Source: Melitaea cinxia (taxonomy: Eukaryota; Arthropoda; Insecta; Lepidoptera; Nymphalidae). Taken from it: a DNA stretch of 64,000 bases. Under the pieces are notes generated by a model. It saw only the letters and a program-made list of their open reading frames with translations, searched no databases and had not been told where the DNA came from. How positions within the stretch are numbered: the stretch's first letter is position 1; every line of letters starts with the position of its first letter. The stretch spans positions 1,319,501 through 1,383,500 of the forward strand of contig NC_059400.1 of the NCBI RefSeq assembly GCF_905220565.1, read 5' to 3'. Positions 1-10,964 of this stretch are shown here, in pieces. A program made the position numbers and the translations under genes.

Positions 1-185
1 TTTTTATTTAGATTGTAAAGTGCGAATTTAGCAAAATTTATTTATGGATTTTGATATAAGGCTACCGGTATGACAAAAATATGAGGAGTAATCTACTGAA
101 TTAATGACCTCATTACCTTTTTGTTAACATCATCGATGGCGTTACTTGATTCGTTTATTTACAATTTGATTTTTTTTTTATGTCA

Positions 186-455
186 CTAGGTCGGCAAAAA
201 AGCGTACGGCTCACCTGATGGTAAGAGATTACCGTAGCTTATAGACACCTGCAACACCAGAAGCATCGCAAGCGCGTTGCCGACCCAATACCCAATCCCC
301 CCAGGAGCTCTGGTCACCTTACTCACCAACAGGAACACAATACTGCTTGAAAACAGTATTATTTAGCTGTGATCTTCTGTAAGGTCGAGGTACTACCCCA
401 GTCGGGCTGCTCCATATTCTGAGCAGGAAATTCCTGCTGTACCCTACCTCAGTTG
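186..455 (+). repeat. Interspersed repeat family B, full-length copy
   Basis: A roughly 270-bp family running from CTAGGTCGGCAAACAAGCG through CACCTGATGGTAAGCGATTA, CACCAGAAGCATCGC, a short C-run, GGAGCTCTGGTCACC, GTATTATTTAGCTGTGATC, CCCCAGTCGGGCTGC and CCTGCTGTGCCCTACCTCAG. A T-rich run precedes the start, so on the opposite strand the element ends in an A-rich tail, like a SINE or a LINE 3' end. About a dozen copies in both orientations occur in the window. Confidence 0.85.
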
Positions 456-1009
456 TCTTGATATGAATTTAATCTTTTTCTCAGACTAGTAAGCCTTTTT
501 TGTATCTCCAGTCGTGCGTCAGAGCTGACACACACACTTTTTATTTATTTATCTTTAACTCTGAGAATGTTACTCTTTACTAAGGTTTGTTGTAAATTTT
601 ATGGTATATACCTTTATATACAAGTACGCGTGTATTATTACCATCTACAATTGTCTAATTTGTTTATACGTAATTGAATTAAACGTCACAAATTTTTTAC
701 ATTTAGAAGTGTTAGTGTTTTATGTTAAATAAATAAAAAATACATCACTGATAAATCTCTTAAAAAAATTTCTCAAACTGGTAAAGTCAGTTTCATTTCA
801 AAACGAGTTAGTATGTACATACGAATAATGATTTTGAACTTAGCGTCATTAGTAGGAAGTTACGAGAAACTCGGCAAAGCGACAACGTTTAGCGCCAAGT
901 CGGTAAGTTTTCCTTATTTTCTTTAACGTATATGGTTATTCTATTTGCGGTTTGATTTAAACGATATGTCGCAGCTCGTGGGGACTTAGAATACTTGTGT
1001 TTCCTCGCA

Positions 1010-1278
1010 AACGAAAAAAAAAACCGACTTCAATTACATCGACAAGTAATACAACGTAGGCAGACGAAAAAATAGTCAAGTAAATGCGCATTATTAGAGA
1101 TAGATGATTAGATTTCAATCAATAGGGCAACGTGGCAAGCACCACCTTTCGATTTAAAAAAAATCATTGTAATCGGTGCACCCAATTAAAAGTTCTGAGG
1201 TAACATACATAAAATAAAAAAATAGTCGAAATAAAAACCTCCTCCTTTATTTGAAATCGGTTAAAAAATATAGTTATA
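1010..1278 (-). repeat. 'ACCGACTTC' repeat family, short copy
   Basis: Bounded by AACCGACTTCAATTACATCG on the left and GAAATCGGTTAAAAAAT on the right. The interior has ATACAACGTAGGCAGACG, TCAAGTAAATGCGCATTA, CACCACCTTTCGATT and ATCGGTGCACCCA. The same blocks appear in the four other copies. Confidence 0.75.
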
Positions 1279-1925
1279 GCGATAACAGCTTGCGGAAAAA
1301 TCTTAAGCAAAGTTGTGGGCTGTGTCGACGAGTTATCCCGTTGGCGGAGTGTTGCTATTGACACAATATGTATTTCACCATACACTAAATATAAGCATAC
1401 GCAAAAGTGGGTTTTAAGTTATTATCGTTGCCTACTAGCCAAACTTAGGATGTATAGATTAGTAAAAGTGCATTAAAAATTACCAACTTCAAATATATTA
1501 ATTTTTTAAGCAAATAAAACTTGAGCCCATAAAAATTGTCATCTCTATTTTTACACACGCTTAGGGTGTTATTTTTTTTTTTTTAGATTTATCAAAACAA
1601 AAAATAGTTTCCTATCGATTTACGTATGCCAGAGTTGCTATTCAGAAACAACGACGACGAAAAAAAAAAAATAGACGGAAAACAAAAACCGATAATCACA
1701 TGTGCCAGCACTAGTTTACCGTAAATAACAAAAAAAAAAAAAATAGAATTCAAATTCTAATGACTTCACATCATTAGGAATTCGTAATAACTTAATTATT
1801 AAAAATATTTTTTCCCAATAAATCTCTTATCAAAAACGTCAATTCGTTTAATGACTAAACTTTAGTCATTGCGGAACTTGTCAGATGAATCAACTTCGCT
1901 GTACGCATTATTATTTATAGTATAG

Positions 1926-2127
1926 CTAGCTGGCCCCGCAAACATTGTTTTGCCATATATGTTATTAACCTTCTTAATCCCAACCCCATATAACTTAGGT
2001 TTATGAAAATTAGATGTTAGCCGATTCTCAGACCTACTCGATATGGACACAAAATTTCATAAAAATCTGTCTACCCGTTTCGGAGTATTTTATCTAAAGT
2101 TGTGACACGAGAATTTTATATATAAGA
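1926..2127 (+). repeat. 'CCGGCAAACGTTG' family (LINE-type 3' end), copy 1
   Basis: From CTAGCTGGCCCCGCAAACATT through TCTCAGACCTACTCGATATG and CATAAAAATCTGTC to CGACACGAGAATTTTATATA-like sequence. Similar tails occur at 35043-35358 and 45348-45648. A short SINE is inserted at its very end. Confidence 0.65.
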
Positions 2128-2201
2128 CCGACACGGTCAGTCGGAGACGCGGGTTCGAACCCCGCTGGAGCGGTCAATTTTCGATATGATATTCAAAAAT
2201 G
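2128..2201 (+). mobile_element. Short tRNA-derived insertion with 13-bp target duplication
   Basis: The insert includes GCGGGTTCGAACCCCGC (B box arm) and ends TCGATATGATATTCAAAAATG. It is flanked by exact direct repeats TTTATATATAAGA (2115-2127 and 2202-2214). The 5' part of the tRNA head is missing. It is inserted at the 3' end of a 'CTAGCTG..CCCGGCAAACGTTG' family repeat. Confidence 0.75.
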
Positions 2202-2214
2202 TTTATATATAAGA

Positions 2215-4042
2215 TTAGAACGTTCGATTCAGTGAAAACTACACTAAATATTATGAGCTTTTTTGTCTATTGGTTGTTATTTTGTCACATAAATATATAT
2301 TTAAAAAAAAATTAAACGTATACGCTATAAACTAAATTTAACCCATACTTTAATATAGAAGCCAGCGAACAATAAGAACTAACTGTACATATAATAATAG
2401 CAGAAATAATAAGTCATAACACCTTTATATAATTTTTTTTTATATATAAATAATTCTTTACCGTATATCAATGGAGACTTGAAAAAAATTGTTAAGAAAT
2501 TTGCAGTTGCGTCGTTCTCTTCACTTACACTCTCCGCCAATTGACTCATCATAACGCATCGTAATTTTTTTGTGTATCGAACCCTAGTTGGATGATGTAA
2601 TGCAACATTGTAGCATTTATAACACACAGGACTAATTTATTTGCTATTAATATTAACAAATACAAATAGCTAAAGGCAAGCATGCTGACGGTTATTTAAA
2701 AAATATAGGTATATATTTTTCCTAACAATTAACAATGACAGCACACTTACATACTTTGATATATGTATTGTATGTGTAAAAACCAATAAAAGAATTATTT
2801 TTTTCTATGTTCATTTAAAAATTAATCATAAATAATGTAGAAATCTTGACGCTTGAGCATAATTCATATCTTCATATCGACTTTATCCGTGACATTTCAT
2901 TCTCGTTAGTCATTTTATTTATTTATTATTACTTTTAAGCGATCATGCTTATATACAGCACGCTATAATATAAAACATTTTATAAAACTTATGTACTTAT
3001 CAACATTCGCACATAACACACGTATAGAAAAACATTGTACTTGAATACGATAAAAATGTAACATAAATAAAATTGCACATTATTATTATTGAAATACCAC
3101 GTACTGGCGTAGTAGCTGTGTGTGCATGTGTGTGTGCTTGCAACGTTTTTACATAACATAATATGTAATTGTTAACTATAATGACAATGTATTTTATGTT
3201 GAACAGTTGAGCAGTTGACAACAATATTCATTTAATAAATGTAAGCTATAATTTTAACTGTATATTGTTACAGATAATATAGTCAGTAAATTTTATTGTT
3301 CTTTTTTTTTCAAAAGTAGTAATTATAGGAGAGGGGAATATCCAGAAAGCTTATTAAAATTATATTCTATAATAAAATCTTCACTAGACTTACAACAGAT
3401 ATATTATTAAGATACGATTATTAGGTTGGTAGCTTTATGTATAGAAAAGATAAGAATTCTTTCTTATGCCTTTCAGACCCTGTGTGTAGATGCCGTGGTG
3501 TGTAGGTCATGACGTAAACCACAAACCAAATAGTGTCCTATCCACGTGATTTCTACAAAGAAGAGACCCTTATCGCTGAAGCCGACACGTGACACATTTG
3601 AGACATTGCAATCTTCGATAAATAAGGTATTTCACTCTCTGAGACCAAACCAAAAAATATTAATTAGGCGGAGGCAAACCACTAGAAAATACAATTCCCA
3701 GGGATTGGTTAAAATCAAGAATAAATAAGAACTTGAGCATTATTTTAAAACAAAGTTAATTATAAAAAAAAAACAGCAGGCACTCTAAAAAAACAGGTCT
3801 GAAAGAGTTTTGTGAGTATATCCCGGCGTTTATTATTTATATATTATAACGTGTGATCAATCTATTTCATTACATATGTATTTAAATACACTGCATTTCT
3901 GTACCATAATTGTACCATTTCCTTAATTTTGTTACCCTAGTATTTATTTACCTGGAAGGATTCTTCAATCAAGAACTCATTTCGTACATAAATCCTTATA
4001 TGCCGTTAAGTTGCTTTCTTTTGGGTTTTTTCTTATATACAA
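2215..4042. other. AT-rich sequence without recognised features
   Basis: Low-complexity AT-rich DNA with short A and T runs. The open frames here are short and have no recognisable protein. A family B copy follows at 4043. Confidence 0.6.
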
Positions 4043-4290
4043 CTAGGTCGGCAAACAAGCGTACGGCTCACCTGACGGTATGCGATTACCGTAGCTTATA
4101 GACGCCTGCAACACCAGAAGCATCGCAAACGTGTCGGGGACTGGACACTTTAGGTACTTGCCATAGGAACACAACACTGCTTGAAAGCAGTATTATTTAG
4201 CCATAATTTTCTGTAAGGCCAAGGTACTTCCACTGTCAGGCTGCTCCAGATCTTGAGTAGGATATTTCATGCTATACCCTACCTTAGTTA
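4043..4290 (+). repeat. Family B copy
   Basis: Same order of blocks as at 186-455, with the middle 'GGAGCTCTGGTCACC' part missing (deletion around 4130-4150). Confidence 0.85.
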
Positions 4291-4337
4291 AGAAATTTAG
4301 AATACACATTATTTAAATATAATTATATTAACTTAGG

Positions 4338-4635
4338 TTTTGCCCATAGTCACCACGCTGGGCAGGCGGGTTGGTGACCGCAGGGTTGGCTTTGTCGCAC
4401 CGAAGACGCTGCTGCCCGTCTTCGGACTGTGTATTTCAGAGCCAGCAGTTGGATGGTTATCCCGCCACCGGTCGGCTTTTTAAGTTCCAAGGTGGTAGCG
4501 GAACTGTGTTATCCCTTAGTCGCCTCTTACGACACCCACGGGAAGAGAGGGAACACATGAGTTCACGTTATTTTTGGCGTAAACTTGTGGAGGCCTAAGT
4601 CCAGCAGTGGACTGTATAGGCTGTAATGATGATGA
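4338..4635 (+). repeat. Repeat family C, copy with self-inverted 3' end
   Basis: The body is TTTTGCCCATAGTCACCACG, GCAGGCGGGTTGGTGACCGC, GAAGACGCTGCTGCCCG, GGATGGTTATCCCGCC, CCAAGGTGGTAGCGGAAC, CGCCTCTTACGACACCCACG. After that, 4552-4628 is the inverse of the family's own 5' end (AGCCTATCGCAGTCCACTGC to GAACTCATGTGTT as seen at 29391). The family may therefore have long terminal inverted repeats. Confidence 0.75.
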
Positions 4636-5914
4636 ATAATAACTTAGGTTCAATTTTATTTAAGTGTTGTGTAATTATAAATAGCTTATGGATAGAATTT
4701 CAAATAAATATTTATCGTCGTAAAAACGACCGATAAAATAATTTTAAACTAGAGAACACGTCGTAAGATAACTGTTACCTATCGTCCGATAAAAATCATA
4801 CACAACTCGATACTCGTGCGTTATCAATGATATTATTGAAGGTATTTCGCTGCATATTTGTACCATGACGTTCCCGTGTAGTAAGATTAATGAACGGCTG
4901 AATTACAGATCGAGTAGATTACCAATATTCTTGATTATAAATTATCATTTATTTGTCAAGAGCAGTTTAAAACAAAATAATATAAACCGCTTGTATTTAC
5001 GACTCTCTGTACTCCACTTTTATAAGTCAATAAATACAAAAACGATGAATACGCTCATGAAAAAAAAAATTATATCAACTCATCCAACAAAACATCTTAC
5101 TACTTATAAGGAATGTTTATTATTCAATCACATCTGAATTTTTTCTGAATCAATCTTGCGATCATGACACCAAAATTTTCAGGCGAGCTAATCAACTAAG
5201 TAAAGACAATAAACCAACGGAGGTCTTATGCTACTTAAGGCCTGAATAATTGACCAGTACAAAGTTTATTCTCGAATTACATATCCAAAATCGAACATGC
5301 GTGCAGCAATATCTTGCATGTACTCGTAGCACAAGTTAATTTCAACGAAAACTCAAGACACGTCTTAAAATATAAAATATTACTTTCCGGTTACTTGATT
5401 AATTATATATTTTATCTGTTTAATATATCGGAAGTCCGTATTTAGTATCTTACGAGTAAAGTGTGCGAGGATTGAGGACGTAATAATTCATGTTGTCGAC
5501 TGTTAGCAGCTCGTAAGTCTTATCAAATTTCAAACGGTAATGTGTCGTCCTTGTCGATTGCTTTCTAATTGGATTGTGTATTTACTGTTATAAAATAATA
5601 GGTACATTAGTCGTTTCTTTTTCACACATAAACAGTGTTAGTTAGTGTTAACTCATATTCACTTTAAGAGTAACAGCAAAGTTTCCGTCCTGATTATTCT
5701 GAAGAGAATCTACATCCCAAAAACCACTAAGTAGTGTCACATTATCTTAAATATTAACATACAATAAAGTTACGATACAAACGTACTTTCTAAGACTATT
5801 TGAATTAAAGATAATTTTTGCCTTCTTACCTTCCAAATTACTGTGTGTTGAGTGTTTTAAAGACTCGCTAATAAATTTTTTGAATACCTGTACTGCAATA
5901 TAAAACCTGCCATT

Positions 5915-6133
5915 AACTGAAGTCGGACACAGCAGAATATATCCTGCTCAAAACCTTATAGAAGATCACAGCTAAATAATACTGCTCTTAAGGGGTGTTG
6001 TGTTATGTGGTGAGTAAAGTGACCAGAGTTCCTGGTGAGATTCGCGTAGGGTTGGCAGCGCGTTTGCGATGCTTGTAGTATTGCAGGCGTCTATAGGCTA
6101 CGGTAATCGCTTACCATAAGTTTGCCGACCTAG
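5915..6133 (-). repeat. Family B copy, inverted
   Basis: Runs from AACTGAAGTCGGACACAGCAG to GCCGACCTAGTTG followed by an A-run. The region around the GGGCTGCTCC block is partly deleted. Confidence 0.8.
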
Positions 6134-7194
6134 TTGTTTAAAAAAACCTGCCATTATGATCGATTTTACTTAATTTATCATGAATGTAAATAACCTAGTA
6201 CCAAGTCGCGGTTCTCACGTGATGGTACCATCTGCTTAGCAATTACGCAATAATTTATGAATTACATCTGGTTACAAGACATCGTGTTGCTAAGCATAAT
6301 GTCAAGATAATTCCTTCTATGTTTCTATTAAAAATACTTCACTAGAATCCTTACCAAGTAAATTTAAATTCTGGTGAAAACGCTTATCCGGACCTTATGA
6401 GCTATATCTATAATAGTATAGACAACATTTAAATGTAATTTAACGCTATAATTCATAGTGGTACCAATTAAATTTGCATTATAATCAAATAAAAAATACA
6501 CAAAGTGTTAACTTTTTGACAATATCGAAATAACGTCATTTTTTAAACAGTTTACGTGCGTGACTCCCTCTTTCTTATCCGGTTGATTTTATACAATTTG
6601 TATAATTGACACCGTTAAACGTCCATTATATTGGTGAAAACAAACATCAAAGACACGTAAACGTTTCAAAGCATAGTGTTATTTTCATTGTAATCGACTT
6701 ATTAACGGTAATTAAGATAGTGTTTCTAACTGGAAGTAGAACTTTGACACTCCGTTCTAAAATTAATAAAATAACAAAAAAAAAACACTACTAAAAAAGT
6801 AACAACGAATTGATCTGCAACGATTTATCGATAAGCAGTTTTCGACAGTTTTCTGTCACTATGAGATTGCATTTAATTATTAGAAACTGTTGTAGGAACG
6901 TATACATATTTACAAAATAAAATTTGTATCCACATATAGCCAATGTCTCGTATTATTTATTACTTCATACTAGTTTCGTAAAGGCATACAGCATATTCAT
7001 TTGTATTCGGCATTTGTACTGTACTTAATACAAATTTAATACCAATCACTTGTGCCTACAGGATATCGCACGAACAATAAAAATGTTTCGAACTTGATAA
7101 AGAGTACAAAACATAAAATAATGATTGTAGTTATGAAAATTGACTCAAAATGTCGAAGTTGGTTTCAATTGTGGTTGAGCTTTATTTGAGGTAG

Positions 7195-7398
7195 TTATAG
7201 CCTATATATCTTCAGCTGACACAGGGCATGGCAGGAAACACCCTGCTCAAATCTGAAGCAGCCCGATTGGGAATATTCCCCGACCTTACAAAAGATCGCA
7301 GCTAAATAACACTGCTTTGAAGCAGTGTAGTGTTCCTGTGGTGAGTAACGTGACCAGAGCTCCTGGGGGGAGCGATTGGGGGTAGGGTCGGCAAAACC
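7195..7398 (-). repeat. Family B copy, inverted and truncated
   Basis: Contains the CAGGAAACACCCTGCTC, TAAATAACACTGCTTTGAAG and GACCAGAGCTCCTGGGGGG blocks but stops at GGGTCGGCAAAACC, lacking the CTAGGTCGG end. Confidence 0.75.
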
Positions 7399-7767
7399 AG
7401 TAGCTGCAGAAGATTGGTAGTTATTTAAAGGTAACAATATTGTAAGTTAAACATCGTACTTCAGCCTTATTTTGGAGCGATCGATTAAAAATCAAACTAA
7501 ATTTAGTCTTTCATTAATATTTCAATACAAAAAAAAAAAAATTATAACCATACAATAAGGATGATGACTGCACATGATTCACGTTTTGACTGTGTATAGA
7601 CGAACAGAATGCTTAAACATCCGACGTGGGTTTAACCTCGCATAATAAGACACATTTGCGACCTTTCCAGGCATGAGTAAGCGTATGGATTCAGAAATGT
7701 ATGTACTTTATAATTTAAAATAATTAGAAGTGTAACAGACTGAAGTGGCAGTCGGCTGTTCACATCT

Positions 7768-7960
7768 GTCATAGAATCGATGGGCGGTGGAGTAAGAAGG
7801 TTCTTGAAGGGATGCAAACTTAGTGTTGGTCGCTCTCCAGCCAGTTGGACCGATGACTTGTAGAGGGTCTGGTAGTGCATGGTTACAGCAGGTGATGGGG
7901 TCTTTTGGCGTACCCTTTACTAACGTCCAGCAGTGGAATGTAATAAGTTGGTGATGATTT
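7768..7960 (+). pseudogene. Degenerate LINE reverse transcriptase end (RTE-like)
   Basis: GATGGGCGGTGGAGTAAGAAGG and GTCGCTCTCCAGCCAGTTGG, then CGATGACTTGTAGAGGGTC line up block by block with the RW..KKVLE..., GR.P.RWTDDL and VEG... end of RTE-type ORF2, closing with CCAGCAGTGGAATG. Several stops and shifts. Confidence 0.5.
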
Positions 7961-7999
7961 TCTTTCTATAGTTAAAACGTGACATTGAAGCTATAGATA

Positions 8000-10784
8000 T
8001 GTCTGATGGTAAGGGAATAATGTATTCTGTTGGGTTCAGGGACTTTCCCAGTCGGTCTTTTCTATATTTTTCCAAAGACATTTCCTGCAATGTCTCCTCC
8101 CTGAACACAATTTTTACATAATTTAACTGACATACAAGTGGAAGTTATAACCAATTACGTTAAATAAATTTATGAGAATCGATAAGGAACTTGATGATTG
8201 AAAAGTGAATATAAAACAATTAGAATTTTCAACATTTCCGATCTATAACATTTGTTTAAAATACCAGAGTTAATTTTTTCAATTTTTTTTTCCGGGATAA
8301 TCACGAGAACTGCTTGGCCAATTTTAAGTATTATTTTTACGTTAAAATTTTTGTTAGGGATAGAATACATCTTAGCAAAGTAGAGATTTAATCAAAAATG
8401 CAATAATATAAACATTTTTAAAGAAGAAACATTTTTAAAGACGAAATTATTTAAAAGCAACTTATACAAGAAATTCTTACAAACAAACTGAATTGAATGC
8501 TGACTGCTGCCCGATTTAGTGCGGGGATGCGTTGAACTCAAAACAAAGACATTAATCTAAACTTATAACTCATAAAACTTAAAAGAAATAAATGGGGCTG
8601 TAAAAAATGAGCTGGACATTTTAGGAAATTAAGCTCATAAATATTTGCATTTTGCCATGCGTCTTGATTGCCACATAACTTAGAGTCATCGTAAAAATTC
8701 AAAACAAAAATAGAACCGTGTTTAACATAGATTATTTGTTTATCTTTAAGATATAGGACGGTTGTAATGGACAGTTTACCGAATCGAGCTCAATGAATGT
8801 TTTCATTTTGCCACGCGCCTCGATTGCCACATTGTTAGCACGAGGACCGGATAAGGCGGAGCCACGGTGAAGCATTGTCATTAAGAAATCGTTTATTAAC
8901 TGATAACGAGACAATGTTATAGGAAATACCTATTATTAGACATGGAAATGGTTAAGATATGACGTGTATTTTATATTTCTTTAGATTTATTCATCTCTAG
9001 TTGTTGCCAATAAAACTGAAACGATGAAATTGAATAAGTCTTCCCAAATATGTACTTGTAGTCGTACTTATAGTTCTAGTCTAGAAACTAAATTCAAATC
9101 GAGTGTCATGTGATCTCAGATATATTTATTTGTATTATTTCGTAATCCAATAACTCAGTTCAGAGTAATTAATTACTACCCTAGTGGTCGCATTTTCGTA
9201 TTTATTGGTGTACAAATATTATTAATAATAATAATAATAATCATTTATTTCAGACAAAATTTATAATTTTATTTTTTTTATTTTTAATTATATTTTTTCA
9301 TTAATACATAGTAACAAAAAATTAAAAAGTCATCATTCTAAATAAGTAAATGTGTTGCAATAAATGACAAACGTTAAGTCATTTTCGTCATCTTCTAAAA
9401 CCATAGTTATACACTTTAAGCAGAAAAGTAATCAATGACATTGCTTGATTTATTATTTATATTTTCACACGTTATCACTAACACATTTAATGATGACAAC
9501 AGACACTCCCAAATCCGGTTACAGATTACACAAATTACATTATAAAAAAAAAACATCTAATTTTACTCTCCGTTCTACAAAGGCGATCGTGTGTCTGGGA
9601 TTCCACTTCACCTGACATAGAATACGCATAACCGATAGGAACGTACCGTAACCCACTATCGACGACTGGTTTTGTAATATTACACCTACCTGTTTACCCA
9701 TTCACTGAGACAACACAAGTGAATAGAAACACGGAATTCAACGACACGTCTGTCATAGAAAACGGACAATTGCGTCCGACACAGTACAATGAAGTCTTTG
9801 TTAAATTTGACACGACGTAACATATTGGGAGAAGTCATTCGTGAAAACCAATTTGTTAAACCAATTTATCATTGATAATATTCGCAAATATATTTAGAAA
9901 GTCTCGATGGCAGTGCAAGTCGTGAATGATTATCGAGATAATAATTAATGTAATTTCTGCCTCTGAAAACTGGACGTCCTCGCTCGATGAGGGTGAAATA
10001 ATTTTTGGCAAGTCTGCACTCGACGGCATTGGTTTAGCGGGTCAATGTCGTTTAAGGATAAAGTGCAGGAAAATCGGAATTGGTGTCACAGGTTTGAGTA
10101 AACAAAATGACGAAAATTCTGATCGAAGTGAATTTCAACAACTGTTTACAAAATAACAAAAAAAAAATACGTTCCATTCATGAATTTAAATCATCGTAAT
10201 AAAATTTACCACTCGTAAATTCAAACTTCTCGTGACCAACGCATTCCAAGATTTAATGTTCGATTGCTTTCGGCTAATGTTTCTAAAAATCATTTGCATA
10301 ATAAATCAGTTATTAACGAGTAACCATTTGGCAGACAAAATGAAAGGCAATTTCGACTATAAATTAAGACAATATAATAACGCTCTCGAGGAAAATAATT
10401 TGGCTAACAAACAAAAACTTAGAACTTGCGTTCAGTTAAATATAAATTTCCAGTCTTGAATCAACGACGTTGTGATTCTTTCATAAAAATGTTTTACTAT
10501 ATAATCACTAACTGCATCAATCAACGTGAAATACCATTTGTGGCTTATTCGCAGACGATATTTAAACCGGTTGTAACATAATTAGATTAGTCACGCTATC
10601 TTTTCTATCGTGACTTTTATTTTGAGCGGACAATCATCATTTAGATTGACTTCTTGAGATTCATAATGAAAATCATATATTTATTCCTGTAATGTTTGAA
10701 AGATTACAATTTGCTACGACACGTAAGCAAAACGAACAGTTTCCAGAATATAGCAACCAGGCATAAGAGGCAATTTCTACTAAC
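8000..10784. other. Moe: AT-rich sequence left of moesin exon 2, no feature recognised
   Basis: Should be the intron after moesin exon 2. I looked for the next FERM exon on the minus strand and did not find it. The open frames at 9926-10156 and 10232-10459 (plus strand) match nothing I know. A small AAT run lies at 9217-9242. Confidence 0.5.
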
Positions 10785-10964
10785 CTTCTTGTAGAGCTTG
10801 ATCCACGTGAGGTCGCCTTTGGAGTCGGTGTATTGGAGCCCGAAGAACCAGACCTCACGGAGGCCGATTGTCTTCACGACCTGGTCGAAGAGCTGCTTGC
10901 CAGTGGTCGTCTGCTGGATCGCGAACTCCAGCTCCGCGTCCATCGTCGTCACCCGGACATTCAT
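10785..10964 (-). CDS. Moe: Moesin exon 2, start of FERM F1 lobe
   Basis: This 180-bp, phase 0-0 exon encodes 60 residues from MNVRVTT to IKLYKK, the ubiquitin-like F1 lobe of the FERM domain. The acceptor AG is at 10965-10966 (the upstream sequence reads ttttag) and the donor is AAG|GTTAGT, with GT at 10784-10783. Its first codon is an ATG, so a transcript starting just upstream could also initiate here. The reading frame stays open past the donor into the intron, but conservation stops at the donor. The next moesin exon would begin with a residue set like VMNQDV; none was found to the left. Confidence 0.95.

Noticed and set aside
2140..2175. Functional tRNA gene suggested by GGTTCGAACCC arm
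   Set aside because: Only the B-box arm is present, with no acceptor stem pairing, and the insert has a target duplication, so it is a SINE fragment. The same holds for the B-box arms at 15575, 35580, 52175, 55985 and 58700.
9926..10459. Two plus-strand frames of about 75 codons
   Set aside because: No homologue recognised, opposite to moesin and in its presumed intron; likely chance.
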